Assembly (NCBI RefSeq): GCF_020447225.1
Contig: NZ_JAJAEO010000162.1
Coordinates: forward strand, 1 to 45,632
Reading direction: 5' to 3'
DNA: 45,632 bases
Source: Methylophaga pinxianii
GTDB lineage: Bacteria; Pseudomonadota; Gammaproteobacteria; Nitrosococcales; Methylophagaceae
In this document: piece by piece, positions 39,457 to 45,632 of the stretch
Position numbering within the stretch: position 1 is the stretch's first letter
How the letters are laid out: each line of letters starts with the position of its first letter
Notes under the pieces: generated by a model
The model's database searches: none
Seen by the model: the letters and a program-made list of their open reading frames with translations, nothing else
What the model was told of the DNA's origin: nothing
Program-made: the position numbers and the translations under genes

Positions 39457-42400
39457 GGCGCTGTTTTTTGAACTCGCCATAACGTAACAAGACGCTGGGC
39501 AAGACCAATAACGTCAGTAGAGTCGATGATATCAGCCCACCGATAATAATAGCGGCCATTGGGCCCATAATTTCCCGTCCAGGACTATCCGCATTAATGG
39601 CGATGGGCAGCATTGCCAAAGCGGTCACCAAGGCTGTGATAAGTATCGAAGGTAAACGTTCCAGCGCGCCCTGAATCGCGGTTTCCAGCACCCAGGCTTT
39701 GCCTTCATGCTCGATCAGGTGTTGGTAGTGAGAAACCAGCATAATGGCATTACGCAAGGTAATACCAAACAACGTGACAAATCCGACCAGTGATCCTATG
39801 GATAACACGCCCCCGGTCAACCATGCCGCAACGATCCCGCCTAATAATGAAAAAGGCAGATTTAATAACACCAGCCAGGTATTACGCACACTGCGTAGCG
39901 CCATATACAACAAAATCAACACAATCAGTCCCACCAGCACTGAGTGGACCAACAGATCTTTTCGTGATTCAGCTTCCGCCACCGCCGTGCCGGTAAATTC
40001 AGGATAGGTATCTGCATCAAACTGCACATCCTGATGCACCCGTTGTTGCAGCTCTTTAAAAAATGAACGCAAATCCCGTCCCGCCACATTACAGGTTATG
40101 GCCTGCAATCTTTGTGCACCATGATGCAAAATCGCATGCCGTCCGGCGACTTGTTGTAACTCAGCAACATCTCCCAGCGTCAATATCCGATTATCCAGTG
40201 TACGCAAAGGCAAACTCAGTAATTGATGAGGTTGTTCTCTTAAATCAGGTGGCAACACCACGCGAATATCAAATAATCGATTACCTTCTGTGATCTGCCC
40301 AACTTGAATGCCATCAAATGCCGCTTTGATATTCTGCATCACCGTAGCAGGCTGCAGTCCCCACTGTGGTAGCTCTTCAAGTTTAATACGTAACTGCAGC
40401 TGTGGTTCGCCGGGAGGTGCTCGTAATTGAATATCCGTAGCGCCTTCAATTTCGGACATGACCTCGGCAACTTCACGGGCTTTATAATCCAGCGCATCTA
40501 AATCATAACCATAAATATTCACCACAACCGGTGAGGTATATCCCGAGATAGTTTCATCAATACGCTCTGTCAGGAAGGTATTCACTTCCGAACTGATTCC
40601 GGGGAACGCTTCAAGTATGTCACGAATTTCATCCAGAACAGCTTGCTGTTCGGGACCTGAAAGTGGTTCCAGATCGACCTCATATTCACTGTAATGGGTG
40701 CCAAAGGTATCGGCTCCTCGCTCAGCACGTCCCGCCCATTGTGATGTTGCTCTTACCCCGGGGATTTCGGCGACTTGTTGCTCAATCAGACCACCAATTC
40801 GTAAGGATTCCTCCAACGATGTACCAGGCACACTGGCTGTGTGAATAATGTAGTGACCTTCGCGCAGTTCGGGTAAAAAACGTCCTCCAAAATAAGGCAA
40901 TAAACTCGCTCCGGCGACACAGAAGATCAGTACAGCAATTATCATCAGCCGGGGGAAATGACAGGTCACTTTTAAAACACGGCCATAAACGATTTGCAAC
41001 CAGTGAATCAATGGCGGCTCAGCGGTTCGTGTAACACCAATTCGACTCAGCAAGGTATGACACAACGCGGGGGTGACCGTTAATGCAACAAATAATGAGG
41101 CCAAAATTGCCAGAATATAAGCCTGACCCAATGGCTCAAACATCCGCCCAGCCACTCCGCTCAAAGTGAGTAATGGCACAAAAACCAGCATGACTATCAA
41201 ACTGGCATAGACCACAGAGCCACGAACTTCCATTGAAGCTTCATAGACGATTTGAATCACCGGACGAGGTTCTTTTAGTGCGGCATTTTCTCGCAACCGG
41301 CGAAAGATATTCTCTGTATCGATAATGGCATCATCAACCACTTCCCCCAGAGCAATAGCAAGCCCCCCCAGCACCATAATATTGATATTAACCCCGAACT
41401 CCAGTAGCACAATCAAAGCGGCAAACAACGACAGAGGGATTGCGGTCATCGAGATTATGGCTGTTCGTAAATTAAACAAGAATAAAAACAGGACCAATAA
41501 AACGAGCCCACCGCCCACCAGCAAATGATGCTGGATATTGGCCAGTGAGGTTTGAATGTAATTTGCTGGACGGAACAAGTCAGCATGTAACTCAATCCCA
41601 TCCACTTCAAAGCCATCACGAAATTCATTTAATGCGGTTTCGACCGCCTGGGTTACCGCCAAGGTATTCGCTTTGTATTGACCAATCACCATTAAGACGA
41701 TACCCGGCTTGCCACTAATGGCGGCACCCCCAATAGCTGGTGCGGGCCCGTATTCAATGGTCGCAACATCACCCAGATGCAAAACAGACTGACCTTGCTG
41801 ACGAATCACCACTTTTTCCATCGCTGCCGCATTTATTGGCTGGCCGACAACCTGCAGCATCATGCGTTGATTACTATTTTCAATAAAGCCGCTGCCTTGC
41901 AATACCGTCGCTTCTCTGGCTGCCGCAACGACATCCAATGGAGATAAGTTATATAAAGCGAGTTTTTTCGGATCGAGCTGGATCTGCATTTGTTTTTCAG
42001 CGCCACCGAAAACATTAATATCCGCCACTCCGTCTACCGCCAGGAGTCTTGGTGTTAATGTCCAGTCGACCATTTCTCGCAAACGCATCAGACTCTGTTC
42101 ATCCGAGGTCAAACCAATGGTCATAATGGTGCCGGAAGAAGATTCGAGTGGGACCATCAAGGCAGGTCCTACTCCTTGTGGAAGATTCCCTTGAGCTGGC
42201 ATCAATCTCTCAGAAACTAATTGACGGTTGAGATAGATATTCGTTCTATCTTCAAAGGTGATAATCACCACGGACAAGCCGGGGGTCGAAGCAGATCGTA
42301 CAAACATCACATCAGGTAAGCCACCTAATGCATTTTCGATGGGTTGAGTAACCAGCGTCTCGACTTGTTCAGCAGTAAAACCAGAAGCCTCGGTCTGAAT

Positions 42401-42544
42401 AATGACTTGTTTGGGAGCGAATTCGGGAAACACATCAAGGCTGGCTTTATACAGTTGGTATCCGCCATAACCGAGCATCAATAAAGCTAAAGCCAGTACA
42501 ACGCCACGTGCGCGAACCGAAAAAGCAACCAAATGAGAAAGCAT
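39422..42544 (-). CDS. Heavy-metal-type RND efflux permease (CusA/CzcA superfamily)
   Basis: A 1040-residue inner-membrane RND pump with the twelve-helix layout and two large periplasmic loops. It belongs to the HME-RND/COG3696 branch. The TM4 motif reads GEVVDDAIIDTENIFRRL, equivalent to the acidic proton-relay segment (DGAVVMVEN in CzcA) but of a divergent subtype. Other family blocks are ETEASGFTAEQVETLVTQP-like sequence near the N-terminus and LGGGIVAAWLTGGVLSI-like helices near the end. The metal is not predictable from sequence. The adaptor gene lies 45 bases upstream; no outer-membrane factor gene is in the window. Confidence 0.92.
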   Translation of the reverse strand: MLSHLVAFSVRARGVVLALALLMLGYGGYQLYKASLDVFPEFAPKQVIIQTEASGFTAEQVETLVTQPIENALGGLPDVMFVRSASTPGLSVVIITFEDRTNIYLNRQLVSERLMPAQGNLPQGVGPALMVPLESSSGTIMTIGLTSDEQSLMRLREMVDWTLTPRLLAVDGVADINVFGGAEKQMQIQLDPKKLALYNLSPLDVVAAAREATVLQGSGFIENSNQRMMLQVVGQPINAAAMEKVVIRQQGQSVLHLGDVATIEYGPAPAIGGAAISGKPGIVLMVIGQYKANTLAVTQAVETALNEFRDGFEVDGIELHADLFRPANYIQTSLANIQHHLLVGGGLVLLVLFLFLFNLRTAIISMTAIPLSLFAALIVLLEFGVNINIMVLGGLAIALGEVVDDAIIDTENIFRRLRENAALKEPRPVIQIVYEASMEVRGSVVYASLIVMLVFVPLLTLSGVAGRMFEPLGQAYILAILASLFVALTVTPALCHTLLSRIGVTRTAEPPLIHWLQIVYGRVLKVTCHFPRLMIIAVLIFCVAGASLLPYFGGRFLPELREGHYIIHTASVPGTSLEESLRIGGLIEQQVAEIPGVRATSQWAGRAERGADTFGTHYSEYEVDLEPLSGPEQQAVLDEIRDILEAFPGISSEVNTFLTERIDETISGYTSPVVVNIYGYDLDALDYKAREVAEVMSEIEGATDIQLRAPPGEPQLQLRIKLEELPQWGLQPATVMQNIKAAFDGIQVGQITEGNRLFDIRVVLPPDLREQPHQLLSLPLRTLDNRILTLGDVAELQQVAGRHAILHHGAQRLQAITCNVAGRDLRSFFKELQQRVHQDVQFDADTYPEFTGTAVAEAESRKDLLVHSVLVGLIVLILLYMALRSVRNTWLVLLNLPFSLLGGIVAAWLTGGVLSIGSLVGFVTLFGITLRNAIMLVSHYQHLIEHEGKAWVLETAIQGALERLPSILITALVTALAMLPIAINADSPGREIMGPMAAIIIGGLISSTLLTLLVLPSVLLRYGEFKKQRLTQTDTTMQRQ

Positions 42545-42589
42545 CCGTGTTCCTGTTAATTATTAAATAAGTGGTGGTAGCCGATTCGA

Positions 42590-43663
42590 CTAGTCATCAT
42601 CATCGTCTTCATCATGTATTTGCCATTTGAATTCTTCCGATAATAACGTCTGAGCACCAGAAGTAACGACGGCGTCGCCAGGGTAGATTCCATGCTGCAA
42701 ATAAATGCCTTCTACAGAGTTGACGCCCGAGGTTAACGAAATGCGTTGAAACCGCTGCTCGTCCATCTGCAAATAAGCCCATGGTTGTCCGGCATACCAG
42801 ACAACGGATTGATAAGGAATCATCACCGCAGAGAAAGTCCTTTCTTCACGTGGCACCCAAACTTGTAATTGCGCCCCCTCCTGCAATGAAGAAGCCTTAT
42901 TAAGGAAATACCAGGTTTCACCTCCCGAAACCGGATCAGCCGCAATTGCAGGGGCAAGTCTTTGTGCCTGACCCACAAGACTTTGCTGATTGGTTTGTTG
43001 CCAACGGACAGTAGTTACATTCTGATTCAGGGTTTGTTTGGGTGGCAAAGTAACTTTAATAATGGATTGCTCTCGCGCCATCAGTCTGGTGAACTCATCT
43101 CCCCCCTTAATAATCCAGTCCGCAATCGGCTGAGGCCATTGTTGGCGGACTTCCGCATGGCAATTGCTAAGCAATTGCAGTTTTAGCGCAGATTCTGCTT
43201 GGGCAAGTGATAAATTGGTTTGTACGTAGTTCACTTCTTTTGAAGCGATACTGCCGGTCGCTTGTTGCAGTGTTTTCAACCGTGATAGCTCTTTATTGAT
43301 ACCCTGTTCGTTCACTATCGCCTTACGGTGGTTCAGCTCTGCTTCAGCACATCGTGAATGCGCTAATCGCCAATCCTGCGTCGGCATGACAACAGCCATG
43401 GCCCGTATTTCTGGAGTAAAGAAACTCTCCATTAATGTCTGACTTTTAATTGAGGCCATTTCTTGTGCGGCTTCAGATAACGTAACTGAAAGCGCAAACT
43501 GATGACTCACCTGCTGGTCATCATTGTCATCTTCCTCCTGGTGTTCAACATTCTGGAAGTCTGAGCGGTTTTTCAGTTCAAGTGCTGGCGAAAAAAAATA
43601 AAGCGCTGACACTATCGCTAAAACACTGACTATCCACAATAAAACGCGTTGACTGGAATTCAT
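42590..43663 (-). CDS. Periplasmic adaptor of the RND pump, with acidic ends
   Basis: A ~357-residue membrane-fusion-type adaptor from the ATG at 43663, chosen because the membrane anchor (SQRVLLWIVSVLAIVSALYFF) follows immediately; upstream ATG 43699 and a TTG are alternatives. After the anchor comes an acidic patch EHQEEDDNDDQQ. The central ~100 residues are helical-hairpin sequence, and the C-terminal half has adaptor-type strands (LQVWVPREERTFSAV, GIYPGDAVVTSGAQTLL). The protein ends in HDEDDDDD. The classical lipoyl motif is weak, so assignment leans on the neighbouring RND gene. The acidic and His residues could bind metal ions. Confidence 0.75.
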   Translation of the reverse strand: MNSSQRVLLWIVSVLAIVSALYFFSPALELKNRSDFQNVEHQEEDDNDDQQVSHQFALSVTLSEAAQEMASIKSQTLMESFFTPEIRAMAVVMPTQDWRLAHSRCAEAELNHRKAIVNEQGINKELSRLKTLQQATGSIASKEVNYVQTNLSLAQAESALKLQLLSNCHAEVRQQWPQPIADWIIKGGDEFTRLMAREQSIIKVTLPPKQTLNQNVTTVRWQQTNQQSLVGQAQRLAPAIAADPVSGGETWYFLNKASSLQEGAQLQVWVPREERTFSAVMIPYQSVVWYAGQPWAYLQMDEQRFQRISLTSGVNSVEGIYLQHGIYPGDAVVTSGAQTLLSEEFKWQIHDEDDDDD

Positions 43664-43797
43664 TTTTCGCTGCTGCCCCGATGCAAAACTGCTCGCCATT
43701 ACAGCATGGCTGCACAAATGCCACAAGGATAACTTCCCAAGCAACTTTTCATGACTTGACAGCAGACACTTGGACAGGTTTAATACCGCACCTTGTT

Positions 43798-43873
43798 GGC
43801 TCGATAGCTCAGTTGGTAGAGCAAGGGATTGAAAATCCCTGTGTCCCTGGTTCGATTCCAGGTCGAGCCACCA
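43798..43873 (+). tRNA. tRNA-Phe (GAA)
   Basis: A complete 76-base cloverleaf with encoded CCA. The acceptor stem is GGCTCGA/TCGAGCC, the D arm is AGCTCAGTTGGTAGAGC, the anticodon arm is GGGATTGAAAATCCC with anticodon GAA, and the T arm is CCTGGTTCGATTCCAGG. It is followed by a strong terminator. Confidence 0.98.
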
Positions 43874-43885
43874 TCGAATTCAAAA

Positions 43886-43916
43886 GCCCGATATGAAGTT
43901 CATATCGGGCTTTTTT
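43886..43916 (+). terminator. Strong intrinsic terminator after tRNA-Phe
   Basis: GCCCGATATG and CATATCGGGC form a perfect 10-bp stem around AAGTT, followed by six T's. It begins 13 bases after the tRNA CCA end and should terminate the tRNA transcript; the AAAA before the stem also allows weaker function on the opposite strand. Confidence 0.93.
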
Positions 43917-44357
43917 CGTTTTCTCTTTCCAGTATTTGTTTTGTAGCATTCTCCTTGGTATGGATTAGAACCCAAGATTTGGGCTATCTATATAGGATTG
44001 ATTACATCTCGAGAGTCGAGCGGAATCAGCGCGAAAATCGTCACACAAGGCTTTTTAGCAAAACTTTACATATCCATCGACAAATCACTACCGTTTCAGC
44101 CAACCCTAACCTATCGAACCTAAAATCAATAATACCAAGGCTTTCCAGTTATAGTTATTGCAGAAATACCTTGTTAAGCTGAAACCGTTGTTGTAAAAAA
44201 AACACACATTCCACTAAAAAAGACCAAAGTCGCATTTTTTTGTTGTAAAAGTGTTGCAATGAATTTTTAGATGTGGAAAATACACACTTAACCGAGCACG
44301 ACTCTGGTTACGAGAGAAACTTAAAGTAATCTGTTAACAACTAGAAGGTGAACAGAC
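43917..44357. other. Intergenic region upstream of the porin gene
   Basis: This ~440-base A/T-rich stretch contains no convincing gene; the frame spanning it begins inside the tRNA and has no recognisable protein. It should hold the porin promoter. TTGCAA at 44254-44259 with AAAATA at 44277-44282 is a weak candidate. AGAAGGTG just before the ATG at 44358 is the ribosome-binding site. A long leader is possible, as in other porin mRNAs controlled by small RNAs, but no specific small-RNA target is evident. Confidence 0.5.
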
Positions 44358-45554
44358 ATGAAAAAAACTACATTAGCAACATTAGTCGGTGCAGCAGCAT
44401 TTGCAGCAGCCGGCGCAGCCAACGCAACAATCGTTGTTGGCGGTGAAAACGGATATGAATTCAGCGTTGACGGTAACATCAACCAATTCTTCATTGCATC
44501 TGATCAAGATAGCGCCAGTGGCGTTGATCAAGATAACCAAGGCGTAGCGAACGGCTTGTTACCAACGTTCTTTGGCTTTAACGTTAAAGCCCCAGAAATC
44601 AATGGCTTGACAGTTGCAGCGCGTGTTTCAATCTCTCCATCAACTAATAACGGTAGCTATCCTGACGGTGCTTTGGAAGGTCAAGGCTCGATGGAACAAC
44701 GTGAAGCGTTTGCCACTGTAGACGGTGCTTTCGGTCAAATCATGTTAGGTAAAGGCTTAGGTCTGTACTCAGCAAACAACATTTTGTTAGATCAAACTTT
44801 ATACGGTGTTGGTGCAACTGGTGTTTCAGCTGCTGGCGATCAAAACACTGGACAAACATCTTTAGGCCGTATTGGTTACGGTTATGAATATGCTAACTGG
44901 CGTTCACAAATTCGCTGGACTTCAGTGGATATGGCTGGTTTCAAACTTGCTTTGGCTGTAGCCGATAGTGATGATTTATTACAACCTGCAGATTACGCTG
45001 TTACCCCTTATGAAAAAGATGCACGTTATGAAGCATCATTAAGCTATGCAACTGCATTTGATGGCGGTTCAGCCAAATTATGGTTGGATGGTATGACTCA
45101 GAAAATTGACCTGATTGATGCTGGCGAACGTAAAACTAATGCCTACACAATTGGTGGTCAATTAGTATTAGGTGGTTTTGAAGCTGTTGCTGCTTGGTAT
45201 GATGGTAAAGGCCAAGGTATTGGTGGTCTGGGTCTGGGTGCATTTGGTGCTGATGGTGACGAACGTGATGGCGATGGTTACTATGCACAGTTAGGTTACC
45301 GTTTCGCTGGTCAAACATTTGTAGCTGCATCTTATGGTGAATCTACACTTGACCGTGACAGTAGTCTGCTTGTATCAGATGGTTCTTTTGGTGACTTAGA
45401 TAAAAACAGCATGGCTACAATCGGTATCTACCATGATGTTACAGCTAATCTGAAACTGGTTGCTGAATACTCACGCATGGAAACTGAATATCACATTCAA
45501 TCTGATGAAGATGAAGTTGATGTTCTGGCTATCGGTGGTTTCATCAGCTGGTAA
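44358..45554 (+). CDS. Outer-membrane porin
   Basis: A 398-residue Gram-negative general porin. The signal peptide is residues 1-23 (MKKTTLATLVGAAAFAAAGA then ANA, cleavage after Ala23). The mature protein is rich in Gly, Asp and aromatic-alternating strands (FGQIMLGKGLGLYS, KLALAVADSD, YYAQLGYRFAGQTFVAASYG), suggesting a 16-strand trimeric barrel. It ends in the outer-membrane insertion signature AIGGFISW with terminal Trp instead of Phe. Codon use is strongly biased (GCT, GGT, GTT), as for a highly expressed gene. Two hairpins, one a strong terminator, follow. Confidence 0.9.
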   Translation: MKKTTLATLVGAAAFAAAGAANATIVVGGENGYEFSVDGNINQFFIASDQDSASGVDQDNQGVANGLLPTFFGFNVKAPEINGLTVAARVSISPSTNNGSYPDGALEGQGSMEQREAFATVDGAFGQIMLGKGLGLYSANNILLDQTLYGVGATGVSAAGDQNTGQTSLGRIGYGYEYANWRSQIRWTSVDMAGFKLALAVADSDDLLQPADYAVTPYEKDARYEASLSYATAFDGGSAKLWLDGMTQKIDLIDAGERKTNAYTIGGQLVLGGFEAVAAWYDGKGQGIGGLGLGAFGADGDERDGDGYYAQLGYRFAGQTFVAASYGESTLDRDSSLLVSDGSFGDLDKNSMATIGIYHDVTANLKLVAEYSRMETEYHIQSDEDEVDVLAIGGFISW

Positions 45555-45565
45555 GCAGTTATTTT

Positions 45566-45583
45566 CTAAACCTTCGGGTTTAG
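45566..45583 (+). terminator. UUCG-capped hairpin after the porin gene
   Basis: CTAAACC and GGTTTAG form a perfect 7-bp stem with a TTCG tetraloop, 11 bases beyond the stop and followed by TTTAAAA. It may be a first weak terminator or an mRNA 3'-end stabiliser. Confidence 0.6.
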
Positions 45584-45598
45584 TTTAAAACTGATAAA

Positions 45599-45632
45599 AA
45601 GCCTCAACCTTTGGGTTGGGGCTTTTTTTTTT
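45599..45632 (+). terminator. Intrinsic terminator after the porin gene
   Basis: GCCTCAACC and GGTTGGGGC (one T-G pair) form a 9-bp stem with loop TTTG, followed by ten T's to the window edge. It is the main terminator of the porin transcript. Confidence 0.93.

Noticed and set aside
43829-44182. 117-codon open frame downstream of tRNA-Phe
   Set aside because: It starts inside the tRNA, runs through its terminator, and has no ribosome-binding site or recognisable protein features.
43798-44357. tRNA-Phe as attachment site of an integrated island
   Set aside because: No integrase, no repeated copy of the tRNA 3' end, and neighbouring genes look native in the visible sequence.

Overview
This window is a dense stretch of a gammaproteobacterial chromosome. 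Several gene orders are classic for that class: mlaFEDCB-ibaG-murA running into hisGDC; ftsK-lolA-rarA divergent from trxB; queG divergent from nnr-tsaE-amidase-mutL. Two genes hint at a methylotroph: a secreted SRPBCC protein resembling the methanol-oxidation accessory protein MxaD, and a YVTN beta-propeller protein. A Methylophaga-like marine methylotroph would fit, but that is inference; nothing here fixes the genus. Genes are tightly packed, with many 1-8 base stop/start overlaps. I see no insertion sequence, prophage or CRISPR array.

Layout. 1-427: 3' end of a coiled-coil gene, converging on the next block. 424-7949 (minus): a likely ten-gene operon. It encodes the Mla phospholipid-transport system, a BolA-family protein, the first committed peptidoglycan enzyme (MurA) and three histidine biosynthesis enzymes. 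8152-10468 (plus): SRPBCC protein, beta-propeller protein and the 16S rRNA methyltransferase RsmJ. 10475-14788 (minus): ftsK-lolA-rarA. 14923-18999 (plus): thioredoxin reductase, a universal stress protein, a 321-base hairpin-rich spacer, an MFS transporter and a GGDEF protein. 19000-20523 (minus): small cytochrome c and an M48 protease. 20633-26217 (plus): oligoribonuclease, then a five-gene block for DNA photodamage. That block holds a 50-residue DUF2256 zinc-ribbon protein, an exonuclease/GIY-YIG fusion, a DUF3429 membrane protein, an iron-sulfur (6-4)-type photolyase and a CPD photolyase. 26249-31876 (minus): PhoD-like and PhoX-like phosphatases and a chemotaxis receptor. 31937-33010 (minus): queG. 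33059-39456 (plus): nnr, tsaE, amidase, mutL, an orphan membrane protein and a 24-residue membrane microprotein. 39422-43663 (minus): heavy-metal-type RND pump and its adaptor. 43798-43873: tRNA-Phe with a strong terminator. 44358-45554: an outer-membrane porin with two 3' hairpins.

Functionally the window is mostly housekeeping: envelope lipid homeostasis, cell wall, lipoprotein export, chromosome segregation, mismatch repair and metabolite repair. Accessory functions are phosphate scavenging, metal efflux and light-damage repair. The items most worth a second look are the intrinsic terminator embedded in the signal-peptide codons of the beta-propeller gene, the compound hairpins upstream of the MFS gene, the photolyase block with its small partners, the coupled microprotein after mutL, and the acidic ends of the RND adaptor.
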